Source of the DNA: an uncultured bacterium
GTDB taxonomy: Bacteria; Planctomycetota; JAJSAM01; JAJVHW01
Direction: 5' to 3'
DNA length: 64,000 nucleotides
Assembly (NCBI GenBank): GCA_937996235.1
Contig: CALKVK010000006.1
Location: forward strand, 124,001 to 188,000
The position numbers and the translations under genes are program-made. The notes below the pieces were generated by a model. That model ran no database searches, was not told the DNA's origin, and saw nothing but the letters and a program-made list of their open reading frames with translations. Of this stretch, positions 17,059 through 24,791 are shown piece by piece (within the stretch, counting starts at the first letter, position 1; every line of letters starts with the position of its first letter).

Positions 17059-18354
17059 ATGTCGCGACGCGTGCGTCTCCAGGTGGCCCTCGACTACGTC
17101 GACAACTCGCGCGCCCTCAAGTGCGCGCGGGAGGCCGTCGCGGGAGGTGCCGACATCGTCGAGGTCGGCACGCCGCTCCTCAAGGCCGAGGGCCTCGACG
17201 CCGTGCGCCTGCTCCACCGCGAGTTCCCGCACGTGCCCGTGGTGTGCGACGCGAAGACGATGGACGCGGGCCGCGCGGAGGTCGAGATCGCCGCGAAGGC
17301 CGGCGCGTCGATCGTCACCGTGCTCGGCGTCGCGTCGGACACGACGGTGCAGGAGTGCATCGAGGCGGGGCGCAACTACGGCTGCGAGGTCTACGTGGAC
17401 CTGCTCGGCCACCCGGACCCCGTCGCGCGCGCGCGCCAGGCCGAGGCGTGGGGCGCGGCGTACGTCGGCGTGCACTGCCCGATCGACGACCAGATGGCGG
17501 GCCGCGACCCGTTCGACGTGCTGCGCCGCGTGGCGTCCGCCGTCGCGATCCCCGTCGCGTGCGCGGGCGGGCTGAACAGCGAGACGGTGGTCGACGCGGT
17601 CGCGGCGGGCGCGTCGGTCGTGATCGTCGGCGGCGCCATCAACAAGGCGGAGGACGCGACCGCCGCCACGCGTGCGATCCGCGGTGCCATCGACAGCGGC
17701 GAGCGCGTCGCGACCGAGCTGTTCCGCCGCGGCGGCGAGGAGAGCCTGCGCGAGATCCTCGCGAAGGTCAGCGTCCCGAACGTAAGCGACGCGTTCCACC
17801 GCCGCCCGCCGCTGCCCGGCCTGCGGCCGATCGTGCCCGGCGCCCGCGCCGTCGGGCCCGTCCACACGGTGCGCACCGCGCCGGGCGACTGGGCGAAGCC
17901 CGTCGAGGCCATCGACCACGCGCCGCGCGGCTCGGTCGTCGTCATCGACGCCGGCGGCGTGCCGCCCGCGATCTGGGGCGAGCTCGCGACCGAGAGCGCG
18001 CTGCAGCGCGGTCTCGCGGGCGTCGTCATCCACGGCGCCATCCGCGACACGCCCGAGATCCGGCGCCTCGGCTTTCCCGCGTGGGCGACGCACGTGGTGC
18101 CGCACGCCGGCGAGCCGAAGGGCTTCGGCGAGGAGGGCGTGGCGCTGCGCATCGGCGGGTTCCTGGTCGAGCCGGGCGACTGGCTGGCGGCCGACGACGA
18201 CGGCGTGGTCACGCTGCCGCGCGCGCAGGCGGTCGAGATGGCGAACCGCGCGATGGACGTGCTCGAGAAGGAGAACCGGGTGCGGCGCGAGATCGTCGAC
18301 CTGGGCAAGACCCTGGCCGACGTGATCGAGCTGTACAAGTGGGAGAAGCGGTGA
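17059..18354 (+). CDS. Fusion of hexulose-6-phosphate synthase-like and RraA-like domains
   Basis: A 431-residue two-domain protein. Residues 1-210 form an orotidine-decarboxylase-superfamily barrel of the 3-hexulose-6-phosphate synthase branch: LQVALD, GTPLLKAEG, catalytic DAKTMDAG (64-71), and GVHCPIDDQM. Residues 235-400 form an RraA/HMG-aldolase domain (NVSDAFHRR, VVIDAGG, GVVIHGAIRD, ADDDGVV). In the class II aldolase motif D-x20-R-D the Arg-Asp is kept, but the first position appears to be Glu. The C-terminus is helical. HPS joins formaldehyde to ribulose-5-phosphate, or runs in reverse to make ribose-5-phosphate; the RraA part may be an aldolase or decarboxylase. The same fusion is known in archaea and some bacteria. 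No hexulose-phosphate isomerase gene is adjacent. Confidence 0.82.
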   Translation: MSRRVRLQVALDYVDNSRALKCAREAVAGGADIVEVGTPLLKAEGLDAVRLLHREFPHVPVVCDAKTMDAGRAEVEIAAKAGASIVTVLGVASDTTVQECIEAGRNYGCEVYVDLLGHPDPVARARQAEAWGAAYVGVHCPIDDQMAGRDPFDVLRRVASAVAIPVACAGGLNSETVVDAVAAGASVVIVGGAINKAEDATAATRAIRGAIDSGERVATELFRRGGEESLREILAKVSVPNVSDAFHRRPPLPGLRPIVPGARAVGPVHTVRTAPGDWAKPVEAIDHAPRGSVVVIDAGGVPPAIWGELATESALQRGLAGVVIHGAIRDTPEIRRLGFPAWATHVVPHAGEPKGFGEEGVALRIGGFLVEPGDWLAADDDGVVTLPRAQAVEMANRAMDVLEKENRVRREIVDLGKTLADVIELYKWEKR

Positions 18355-18401
18355 CGGGCACGACGGCTGCGTAGCAGCCGTCGTGCCCGTCACCGCTTCT
18401 C
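18343..18401. terminator. Perfect 28-bp inverted repeat over a stop codon
   Basis: Arms 18343-18370 and 18374-18401 are exact reverse complements with a 3-base loop (GTA). The left arm contains the last codons and the TGA of the HPS/RraA gene. No U-tract follows; the GTGCTAGTG motif follows immediately. It is a likely terminator or the edge of a repeat element. Confidence 0.6.
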
Positions 18402-18665
18402 GTGCTAGTGGGGGTGTTCTCGGTCGCGGCACCTGACATCGGTTGAGTCGGACGTCGTTGGTCGCGACCTGCGAGCACCCCATGTCCGGCGTCACGCCGC
18501 GTGCTCCGCACGCGTCGCGCCGCCGGAGGAAGCGACGGGTGCCGCCGGAGGAAGCGACGGGTGGGTGGTATGACGCGGCGTCGAACTCGGGGACGCTGCG
18601 GGTGACGGTCGGCGCCGTTGCTGCGCGTATGATAGCGCGTTGCGTTATGATCGTGATGCGTTATC
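18355..18665. other. Repeat-rich spacer before higBA
   Basis: 311 bases without a convincing gene. They hold the right arm of the 28-bp inverted repeat, a GTGCTAGTG motif (18402-18410), a long imperfect inverted repeat (GGTCGCG-type arms near 18420 and 18463), a 22-bp tandem duplication, and the AT-richer higBA promoter/operator region. The composition differs from flanking genes, in line with an acquired toxin-antitoxin island. Confidence 0.5.
18519..18562. repeat. 22-bp tandem duplication
   Basis: Two exact head-to-tail copies of a 22-base unit (18519-18540 and 18541-18562) containing CCGGAGGAAGCGACGGG. It lies between the inverted repeat and higBA. Confidence 0.8.
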
Positions 18666-18668
18666 ATG
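18629..18668 (+). promoter_or_regulatory. higBA promoter and operator-like repeats
   Basis: Three related boxes, TATGATAGCG, TATGATCG and the inverted TTATCAT, lie within 40 bases before the toxin gene. TATGAT resembles a sigma-70 -10 box. The direct and inverted ATGAT/ATCAT copies look like an operator, as expected for autorepression by the HigA antitoxin. Confidence 0.45.
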
Positions 18669-18959
18669 GCGCCCGTGATCCGGGGCTTCCGATGTTCCGA
18701 TACGGCACGCGTCTTCCGGCGTGAGAGGGTGCGGGCGTTCCCGCCCGAGATCCAACAGCGCGCGTACCGGAAGCTCGTCCTCCTCGCGTCAGCGACGCGG
18801 ATCGACGACCTGCGGGCGCCGCCGGGGAACCGGCTCGAGGCGCTACATGGTGATCGAGCGGGACAGCACAGCATCCGGATCAACGGTCAGTGGCGGGTCT
18901 GCTTCGTCTGGCGCGACGGCGGAGCGGAACAGGTCGAGATCGTGGACTACCACGCATAG
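18666..18959 (+). CDS. higB: HigB-type toxin of a type II toxin-antitoxin pair
   Basis: A RelE/HigB-fold mRNA interferase that cleaves translated mRNA in the ribosomal A site. The family core is intact: IRGFRCSDT at the start, RVRAFPPEIQQRAYRKL, the PPGNRLEALHGDRAGQHSIRI segment, and the end WRVCFVWRDGGAEQVEIVDYH. From the ATG at 18666 it has 97 residues; the GTG at 18675 would give the usual family start (M-I-x-x-F). Neither codon has a clear ribosome-binding site. It is followed after 18 bases by its antitoxin, the toxin-first order normal for higBA. Confidence 0.92.
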   Translation: MAPVIRGFRCSDTARVFRRERVRAFPPEIQQRAYRKLVLLASATRIDDLRAPPGNRLEALHGDRAGQHSIRINGQWRVCFVWRDGGAEQVEIVDYHA

Positions 18960-18977
18960 GCATCAGGAGGCGGAGAC

Positions 18978-19274
18978 ATGGCGAAGCGACTCGCACCCGT
19001 GCACCCCGGCGAGATCCTCCAAGAGGAGTTCATGGAGCCGCTCGGGCTGACCCAGTATCGCGTCGCCAAGGCGGCGTGCGTGCCCGCGCGCCGGATCAAC
19101 GAGATCGTCCACCGGAAGCGCGCGGTGTCAGCGGACACCGCGCTCAGGCTTGCACGCCTGTTCGGGACCACGGCCGAGTTCTGGATGAACCTGCAGGCAC
19201 TCTACGACCTCGAGTGCGCGCGCGACGAAGTCGGCGCCGAGATCGAGGAGGCCGTCGCACCGCTGGGGACGTAG
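18978..19274 (+). CDS. higA: HigA-type antitoxin, XRE family regulator
   Basis: A 98-residue DNA-binding antitoxin. It begins with the family signature HPGEILQEEFMEPLGLTQY, followed by an XRE helix-turn-helix (residues 22-60; RINEIVHRKRAVSADTALRLARLF) and the conserved FWMNLQALYDLE. It neutralises HigB and represses the shared promoter. GGAGG lies 10 bases before the ATG, giving the antitoxin a better start than the toxin, in line with the need for antitoxin excess. Confidence 0.93.
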   Translation: MAKRLAPVHPGEILQEEFMEPLGLTQYRVAKAACVPARRINEIVHRKRAVSADTALRLARLFGTTAEFWMNLQALYDLECARDEVGAEIEEAVAPLGT

Positions 19275-19538
19275 CCGTGGCGCGCACGGATACGATCGAG
19301 TCTCGTCGCCGACCGGACTCGGACGTGCGTCGCGACGTCGTCGACGTGCGGAATCACGGCTGACCTGTGTTCGATCTGATCGCCGACTACGAACGCCCGC
19401 GCGCCGAGGTGTCGGGTCGTGCGGACCGCGCCGGCCACTCGTCGGTCTCACCTGACGCGTCCCCGCGCCACGCCGAACTACGCGGGCGGCGCGGCGCCGA
19501 GTTGTAGCCTCGGCGCCGGACCCCGGAGGACGGCGGAC
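19275..19538. other. Intergenic region between higA and thiS
   Basis: 264 bases with no convincing gene. It ends in the thiS leader hairpin. I looked for the conserved parts of a thiamine-pyrophosphate riboswitch and do not see them. Confidence 0.4.
19492..19518 (+). promoter_or_regulatory. Leader hairpin upstream of thiS
   Basis: Perfect 10-bp arms CGGCGCCGAG (19492-19501) and CTCGGCGCCG (19509-19518) around TTGTAGC. The GGAGGA ribosome-binding site of thiS starts 6 bases after it. It could be a terminator of upstream transcription or a control element for thiSG. Confidence 0.45.
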
Positions 19539-19739
19539 GTGCGGATCGTGCTGAACGGCGAGGAGCGCGAGGTGGCGGACGGGACGACCGTCGACGCGCT
19601 GCTCGCGGCGCTCGACGTGCCGCGGCGCTTCGTCGCCGTGGAGCGCAACCGCGAGATCGTGCCGCGCGCGCGGCACGCCGAGACCGTGCTCGCCCCGGGC
19701 GACCGCGTCGAGATCGTGACGATGGTGGGAGGCGGGTGA
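19539..19739 (+). CDS. thiS: Sulfur carrier protein ThiS
   Basis: A 66-residue ubiquitin-like sulfur carrier for the thiazole half of thiamine. It begins MRIVLNGEEREVADGTTVDA and ends in Gly-Gly-Gly; the C-terminal glycine becomes the thiocarboxylate. Canonical ThiS ends in Gly-Gly, so there is one extra glycine. The GTG start has GGAGGA 8 bases upstream. The stop TGA overlaps the thiG ATG. Confidence 0.9.
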   Translation: MRIVLNGEEREVADGTTVDALLAALDVPRRFVAVERNREIVPRARHAETVLAPGDRVEIVTMVGGG

Positions 19740-20518
19740 TGGCGGCTGCGAACGCTGGCGACGTCCTGCGCGTGGGTGCGCACGAGTTCCGCTCGCGCCT
19801 CGTGCTCGGCACGGGCAAGTACGCGGACTTCGACGTGATGGACGCGGCGCTGGCCGCGTCGGGCACCGAGCTCGTCACCGTGGCGATCCGGCGCGTGGAC
19901 CTCTCGGGCGCCGGACCGAACCTGCTCGAGCGCCTCGCGGGGCGGCGCATCCTGCCGAACACCGCCGGCTGCTTCGACGCGGAGCAGGCGGTGCGCACGT
20001 CGCGGCTCGCGCGCGAGATCCTCGACACCGAGCTCGTGAAGCTCGAGGTGCTCTACGACCAGGCGTCGCTCTACCCGGAGCCGCTCGAGACGCTCGCGGC
20101 GCTCGACACGCTGGTCGCCGAGGGCTTCACGGTGATGGTGTACTGCGGCGACGACCCCGTGCTCGCGAAGCGCTACGAGGAGCGCGGCGCCGCGGCGGTC
20201 ATGCCGCTCGGGTCCGCGATCGGCTCGGGGCTCGGCATCCTGAACCCGCTGCACATCGAGCGCATCGTCGCGCGCGCGCAGGTTCCCGTGTTCGTGGACG
20301 CCGGACTCGGCGTGCCGTCGGACGTCGCGCAGGCGATGGAGCTCGGCGCCGCGGGCGTGATCGTCAACACCGCGGTCGCGCGCGCGCAGGACCCCGTCGC
20401 GATGGCGCACGGCATGCGCCTCGCGTGCGAGGCCGGGCGCGCCGGATACCTCGCCGGGCGCGCGCCGGAGCGGCCCGAGGGCGCGCCGTCCTCGCCCGTC
20501 GAAGGCGTGGTCCGGTAG
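19739..20518 (+). CDS. thiG: Thiazole synthase ThiG
   Basis: A 259-residue TIM-barrel enzyme that makes the thiazole phosphate of thiamine from 1-deoxyxylulose-5-phosphate, dehydroglycine and ThiS thiocarboxylate. Motifs: SRLVLGTGKY near the start, LPNTAGC, KLEVL (Schiff-base lysine), VMPLGSAIGSG, VDAGLGVPSDVAQAMELGAAGVLxN-type end. The ATG at 19739 overlaps the thiS stop in TGATG; an in-frame GTG one codon earlier is possible. The matching glycine oxidase gene (thiO) is 6 kb downstream rather than adjacent. Confidence 0.94.
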   Translation: MAAANAGDVLRVGAHEFRSRLVLGTGKYADFDVMDAALAASGTELVTVAIRRVDLSGAGPNLLERLAGRRILPNTAGCFDAEQAVRTSRLAREILDTELVKLEVLYDQASLYPEPLETLAALDTLVAEGFTVMVYCGDDPVLAKRYEERGAAAVMPLGSAIGSGLGILNPLHIERIVARAQVPVFVDAGLGVPSDVAQAMELGAAGVIVNTAVARAQDPVAMAHGMRLACEAGRAGYLAGRAPERPEGAPSSPVEGVVR

Positions 20519-20526
20519 CCCCGCGC

Positions 20527-21306
20527 GTGGACGCGTCGGCGGTCCCCTACGCCGTCGCCGCGGCCGGCACCGCGCTCGCCCTCGTGTGTGCGCTCACGGA
20601 GCGTCGCGGCGGCGCCGCGCTCGGACGGACGCCGGAGGGCGGGCGCCCCGACACGACGCTCGCGCTGCTGCCCGCCGTGCCGGCGTGGCTGCTCTCCGAA
20701 GCGATCGGAGTGGCGCTCGGCGGAGTGGGCGCGGCGGGCGTCGTCGCCGTGACGTGCGGGCACGTGGCCGTCGTCGTCCCGCTCGTCCCGTGGCTCCTGC
20801 GACGCTCGCCCGCGGCGCCCGCTGCGCTCGCGCGTCGGCTCGCGTGCGGCGTCGGGGGCGGACTCGCCGCGTACGGTCTCGCGGGCCTCGTCGGGCTCGT
20901 CGTGACCTGGGGCTATGCGCAGGCCGGCGCCCCGGTGCCCGAGCAGAACGTGGTCGAGGTGCTGCGCGAGGCGCCCGCGTTGTCGCTCGGCGCGCTCATC
21001 GGCTCGGCCGCAGTGCTCGCGCCCTGCGCCGAGGAAGTGCTCTTCCGCGGGCTCCTCCTGAACGCGCTCGCGCAGCGCATGCCGCGGCACGTGGCACTCC
21101 TCGCGCAGGCGCTGCTGTTCGGGTTCATCCACTTCGCGGCGGTGCCGTCGATGTGGCCGCTCGCGCTGCCGCTCGCCGTCGTCGGCTGGTGCGCCGGCTG
21201 GCTCTACCTGCGCACCGGCTCGCTCCTTGCCGCGGTCGTGCTCCATGCGACGTTCAACGGCCTGCAGATCGCGCTGCTCTTCCTCACGGGCGGCGCCGGC
21301 GGCTGA
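20527..21306 (+). CDS. CPBP-family intramembrane metalloprotease
   Basis: A 259-residue polytopic membrane protein of the CPBP (CaaX prenyl protease 2/Rce1-like) family. It has seven to eight hydrophobic segments. Motif 1 is CAEEVLFRG, the EExxxR glutamate pair and arginine; motif 2 is FGFIHFA; motif 3 is HATFN. These residues form the active site within the membrane. Bacterial members have varied roles, and the substrate is unknown. The GTG at 20527 is chosen because it opens directly before the first hydrophobic helix, 8 bases after the thiG stop. Confidence 0.85.
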   Translation: MDASAVPYAVAAAGTALALVCALTERRGGAALGRTPEGGRPDTTLALLPAVPAWLLSEAIGVALGGVGAAGVVAVTCGHVAVVVPLVPWLLRRSPAAPAALARRLACGVGGGLAAYGLAGLVGLVVTWGYAQAGAPVPEQNVVEVLREAPALSLGALIGSAAVLAPCAEEVLFRGLLLNALAQRMPRHVALLAQALLFGFIHFAAVPSMWPLALPLAVVGWCAGWLYLRTGSLLAAVVLHATFNGLQIALLFLTGGAGG

Positions 21307-21314
21307 CGCCGAGT

Positions 21315-21353
21315 CCGTACGCGGCGCCCGTACGCGGCGCCCGTACGCGGTGG
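21315..21353. repeat. Triple 13-bp tandem repeat
   Basis: Three copies of CCGTACGCGGCGC starting at 21315, 21328 and 21341, the last with two changes at its end. They lie just after the protease stop codon and before the sdaA promoter. Confidence 0.75.
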
Positions 21354-21396
21354 GCCCCGCGCTCACGTCGTCCGCGTGCGGGCGGAGGGGCGCGGG

Positions 21397-21402
21397 TACA
21401 AC
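21397..21402 (+). promoter_or_regulatory. -10-like box of sdaA
   Basis: TACAAC ends 9 bases before the ATG of the serine dehydratase gene, the same arrangement as at several other genes here. No ribosome-binding site is present. Confidence 0.35.
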
Positions 21403-21411
21403 TGCCGCGCG

Positions 21412-22794
21412 ATGGCCGCGCCGATCACCGTCCGGCTGCTCGACCTCTTCCGCATCGGACTCGGACCGTCGTCGTCGCACACGGTCGGGCCCATGCGCGC
21501 CGCCGACCGCTTCCGTGCGCACTGTCTCGAGCGCGGGATCGTGCCCGAGCGCGTGACCGTGGACCTCAAGGGCTCGCTGAGCGCGACGGGACGCGGCCAC
21601 GGCACCGACGTCGCCGTGCTCGCAGGCCTCCACGGCTGGCACCCCGACACCTGCGACGTCGACGCCGTGCACGCGCTGCCCGTCACCCTCGCCGCCGACC
21701 CGCGCGTGCCGTGGGGCGACGGCACCACGCTGGTGCGTCCCGAGGCGGTGCGCCTCGTGCCGTACGCCGAGTACCGCGACGAGGAGCTGCCGCACGCGAA
21801 CACGATGGTCTGCCGCGCGTGGCAGGGCGACGCCGTGCTGCACGAGGAGACGTGGTGCTCGGTCGGCGGCGGCTTCGTGCGCCAGGCCGCGGACATCGGC
21901 AACGACTTCTCGCTGCCGCCGCCCTCGCCGCCGCGGCACCCGTTCCACGACGCGACGAGCCTCGTCGCGCGCGCGAAGGAGATCGGCGCGCGCGCGCTCG
22001 GCGAGGTCGTCCTCGCGAACGAGCGCGGCTGGCAGGCGCACGAAGGCGAGGTCGAGGAGGGTCTCGACCGCGTGTTCGCCGCGTTCCGCGAGTGCGTGCA
22101 GCGCGGACTCACGCGCCGCGGCGAGCTGCCTGGCGGCCTGCGCGTGCAGCGCCGCGCGGCGGAGATGGCGGCGCGCGTGGCGGCGGGGCGCGTGGAGCCG
22201 GCGTACGCGCACATCGCGCGCGCGCAGGCCTACGCGTTCGCGGTGAACGAGGAGAACGCCGCGGGCGGACGCGTCGTGACGGCGCCGACCAACGGCGCCG
22301 CGGGCATCGTGCCGGCGATCCTCGTCGAGGCCGCCGAGCGGCTCTCGCTCTCGCGCGAGCGCGTGCACTCCGCGATCGCGACGGCGGGCGCGGTCGGCAT
22401 GCTCGTGAAGACGCACGCGAGCATCTCGGGCGCGGAGGTCGGCTGCCAGGGCGAGGTCGGCACCGCCACGGCGATGGGCGCGGCGGCGCTGTGCGAGCTG
22501 CTCGGCGGCGACGTCAACCAGGTCGAGATCGCGGCGGAGATCGCGATCGAGCACAACCTGGGACTCACGTGCGACCCTATCAAGGGACTCGTGCAGGCGC
22601 CGTGCATCGAGCGCAACGCGATGGGCGTCGCGAAGGCGTGGAGCGCCGCGCAGCTCGCGCTCCACTCCGTCGTCTCGAACGTGGTCTCGCTCGACCGCGT
22701 CATCCGCGTGATGAAGCGGACGGGCGACGACATGCGCCGCGAGTACAAGGAGACGAGCGAGGGCGGCCTCGCCGTCAGCCTGCCCGAGTGCTGA
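21412..22794 (+). CDS. sdaA: L-serine ammonia-lyase (iron-sulfur type)
   Basis: A 460-residue single-chain L-serine dehydratase that converts serine to pyruvate and ammonia using a [4Fe-4S] cluster. The beta-domain is at the N-terminus (LFRIGLGPSSSHTVGPMRAA) and the catalytic alpha-domain follows (ENAAGGRVVTAPTNGAAG, GCQGEVGTATAMGAAALCEL, GLTCDPIKGLVQAPCIERN). Three conserved cysteines for the cluster lie in the GCQGEVG, LTCDPI and APCIERN segments. It consumes serine, which is also a substrate of the palmitoyltransferase 40 kb away. Length is normal. Confidence 0.94.
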   Translation: MAAPITVRLLDLFRIGLGPSSSHTVGPMRAADRFRAHCLERGIVPERVTVDLKGSLSATGRGHGTDVAVLAGLHGWHPDTCDVDAVHALPVTLAADPRVPWGDGTTLVRPEAVRLVPYAEYRDEELPHANTMVCRAWQGDAVLHEETWCSVGGGFVRQAADIGNDFSLPPPSPPRHPFHDATSLVARAKEIGARALGEVVLANERGWQAHEGEVEEGLDRVFAAFRECVQRGLTRRGELPGGLRVQRRAAEMAARVAAGRVEPAYAHIARAQAYAFAVNEENAAGGRVVTAPTNGAAGIVPAILVEAAERLSLSRERVHSAIATAGAVGMLVKTHASISGAEVGCQGEVGTATAMGAAALCELLGGDVNQVEIAAEIAIEHNLGLTCDPIKGLVQAPCIERNAMGVAKAWSAAQLALHSVVSNVVSLDRVIRVMKRTGDDMRREYKETSEGGLAVSLPEC

Positions 22795-22816
22795 GCCGCG
22801 CCGGCCCGGCGGCTCA
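22792..22816. terminator. Stem-loop spanning two convergent stop codons
   Basis: Arms TGAGCCGC (22792-22799) and GCGGCTCA (22809-22816) are perfect complements. The left arm starts with the sdaA stop and the right arm ends with the stop of the convergent gene. No U-tract. A likely two-way terminator. Confidence 0.55.
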
Positions 22817-23905
22817 GGTGCGCGCGCGCCGGCCGTAGTAGCGGCCGAACGGGCTGTCCATGAACGCCTCGTACGAGACGTCCTCCATGCGCACGAGCCC
22901 GCGCTGCGGCAGCGCGCCGTCGAGCAGCAGGTGCAGCACGCCGCACACGCCCGCCGCCGTCGCGATCTCGATGCCCGTGAAGAAGCGCTTGCCGATGTAC
23001 TGGCCGTCGACCTTGCGCCAGAACGTGCGCTCCTCGTAGCGCCCCGCGACGTTGCCGAGCGCGCGCACGCTGACGAGCACGAAGTCGTCGCGCGTGGCGG
23101 GGATCGAGCGCTGGAAGATCTCCACGAGCGCCTTCGGCGCGTCGCGGAAGCGCAGGTCGTCCATCAGGAAGCGGATCAGCTCGAGGTGGCCGGGGTAGCG
23201 GATCGTCTTGTAGTCGAGCCGCTCGATGCGCCCCTCGTACGTGTGGCAGAGCGTGCCGACGCCGCCCGAGGTCGTGAACGCCTCGTACGTGACGCCGTCG
23301 ATGACGACCTCCTCCTTGCCCTCGAGCGGCGGGACGGTCGTCAGCTTGCCGTCGCGCAGCACCTCGCACGCGTGGATGTACTCGTTGACGAGGCCCTCGG
23401 TGGACCACGTGAGGTTGTACTTCAGGCGGTTGTTGGGCTGGTCGGGCAGCGCGCCGACGCGCAGCGTGAGCGCGTGCACCTCGTCGAACTGCCGCACGAT
23501 GTGCACGCCCGCGATGCTGATGAAGCCGGGCGCGACGCCGCATTGCGGCGCGAACGCGGTCTCGGCGTCCTCGGCCAGCTCCTTGACGCGGCGCGTGACG
23601 GCCACGTCCTCCGTCAGGTCGAGGTAGTGCACGCGCGCCGACCCCGCGACCTGCGCGATCTGCACGTTCGCGGAGAACGGGGCCGCCGAGACGACCGCCG
23701 AGACGCCGTCCATCGCGCGGCGCAGCGCGTCCTCGTTCAGCACGGGCAGCTCGAACGCCTCGCCGCGCGGCACGGCGGCGGCCGCTTCGCGCGCGGCCTC
23801 CGGGCGGGCGTCCGCGAGACGCACCGTGTACTCGCTCTCCGCCGAGAGCATGTGGGCGACGGTCCGGCCGACCCGTCCGGCGCCGATCACGAGCACCTTG
23901 CGCAT
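22814..23905 (-). CDS. Saccharopine dehydrogenase family protein
   Basis: A 363-residue NAD(P)-dependent oxidoreductase. A Rossmann fold opens the protein (VLVIGAGRVGRTVAHML, residues 4-20) with an acidic residue after strand 2 (VRLADARPE). The catalytic-domain motifs LDLTEDVAV, APQCGVAPGFISIAG and KYNLTWSTEGLVNEY are those of saccharopine/lysine-6-dehydrogenase-like enzymes (LYS9 family). Members act on saccharopine, carboxynorspermidine or lysine; which applies here is open. A TATCCT box lies 6 bases before the ATG. Confidence 0.82.
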   Translation of the reverse strand: MRKVLVIGAGRVGRTVAHMLSAESEYTVRLADARPEAAREAAAAVPRGEAFELPVLNEDALRRAMDGVSAVVSAAPFSANVQIAQVAGSARVHYLDLTEDVAVTRRVKELAEDAETAFAPQCGVAPGFISIAGVHIVRQFDEVHALTLRVGALPDQPNNRLKYNLTWSTEGLVNEYIHACEVLRDGKLTTVPPLEGKEEVVIDGVTYEAFTTSGGVGTLCHTYEGRIERLDYKTIRYPGHLELIRFLMDDLRFRDAPKALVEIFQRSIPATRDDFVLVSVRALGNVAGRYEERTFWRKVDGQYIGKRFFTGIEIATAAGVCGVLHLLLDGALPQRGLVRMEDVSYEAFMDSPFGRYYGRRART

Positions 23906-23911
23906 GTGCAG

Positions 23912-23917
23912 AGGATA
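23912..23917 (-). promoter_or_regulatory. -10-like box of the saccharopine dehydrogenase gene
   Basis: TATCCT on the minus strand ends 6 bases before the ATG and is identical to the box before lpxB. It predicts a leaderless transcript. Confidence 0.45.
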
Positions 23918-23999
23918 GGCCGTCGCTCCGGGGGCGGGGAGCGGTTCCCAGGCAGGCCGCGGACGTCGCGCAGCGTTTCGCGCCGCACGCCCGCGACGC

Positions 24000-24005
24000 T
24001 ACGTT
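24000..24005 (+). promoter_or_regulatory. -10-like box of the gene at 24013
   Basis: GC-TACGTT ends 7 bases before the ATG. The same hexamer serves the HU-type gene at 50207, where a good -35 box is present. Confidence 0.45.
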
Positions 24006-24012
24006 CTCGCGC

Positions 24013-24762
24013 ATGCCGAAGTCGATGTGGACGCTCGTCCCGAAGATCCGCGCGGAGCACGCGGAGGACCACCGCCGCTTCCTCGAGGAGCGCGCGGCGC
24101 TCGTGCGCGAGTTCGAGTCGATCGGCCGGTTCGCGCGCATCTTCTCGCCCGCGAAGGACCGCCGCGGCCGCGCGCTGAAGGCCGAGATCGCGACGCTCGA
24201 CGCGCGCATCGCCGCGTGCGTCGGGAACATCGGCTACGAGCTCGACCCGCCGCTCATCGGCATCGACGAGAAGGCGACGAGCTGGTACCGCGCGCACCTT
24301 ATGGAGGACCCGGACGCGTGGCCGCTCCCGCCCGAGGAGATGATCGCGGAGATGCGCGGGACGCCCGTCTGGCACCTCGCGAACCACCCGGAGCTGCAGC
24401 ACCTCGACATCGGCTGGCCGAAGGGCGGCTACCCGGTGCCTGCCAACCCGCTGATCTCGATCGAACTCGGCATGGCGCTCGCCCAGCCGCTCTCCGCCGA
24501 GCGCGCGGTGGAGCTCGGAGAGCGCCTGCGCGAGGAGGTGCTCGCAGCCGTCTGCGCCCGCTATCCCGTGCTCTCGCGCGACCGGCCGCAGGAGCTCTTC
24601 GCAGCGCTCCAGACCGGGCGCCTGCCGCGCGGTGCCACCGGCGTCGTGAGCGAGGAGGACCGCGAGTCCGCGATGCACGGCCTCACCGCCGCGCAGTGGC
24701 TCCTGTTCTGGGGCGGGCACGGCTACGCGTTCGACACGGCCGAGGCCCCGAGAGCGGGCTGA
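24013..24762 (+). CDS. Conserved-looking protein of unknown function
   Basis: A 249-residue soluble protein that I cannot place in a family. The first 80 residues are helical and charged (EHAEDHRRFLEERAALVREF). The middle has tryptophan- and histidine-rich stretches (ATSWYRAHL, PVWHLANHPELQHLDIGWPK), and the end reads LTAAQWLLFWGGHGYAFDT. There are no transmembrane segments, signal peptide or metal motif. The well-behaved composition and start context support a real gene. It is divergent from the saccharopine-dehydrogenase-like gene and 43 bases ahead of punA. Confidence 0.75.
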   Translation: MPKSMWTLVPKIRAEHAEDHRRFLEERAALVREFESIGRFARIFSPAKDRRGRALKAEIATLDARIAACVGNIGYELDPPLIGIDEKATSWYRAHLMEDPDAWPLPPEEMIAEMRGTPVWHLANHPELQHLDIGWPKGGYPVPANPLISIELGMALAQPLSAERAVELGERLREEVLAAVCARYPVLSRDRPQELFAALQTGRLPRGATGVVSEEDRESAMHGLTAAQWLLFWGGHGYAFDTAEAPRAG

Positions 24763-24791
24763 GGGTAGGCGGGGCGGCGCGCGGTCGCGCG

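Noticed and set aside
19367..19507. A 46-codon frame starting VFDLIADYERPRAEV before thiS
   Set aside because: No ribosome-binding site, rapid decay into low-complexity sequence, and its end lies inside the thiS leader hairpin.
19275..19538. Thiamine-pyrophosphate riboswitch before thiSG
   Set aside because: The conserved CUGAGA and related core segments are not found. Only a simple 10-bp hairpin is present.
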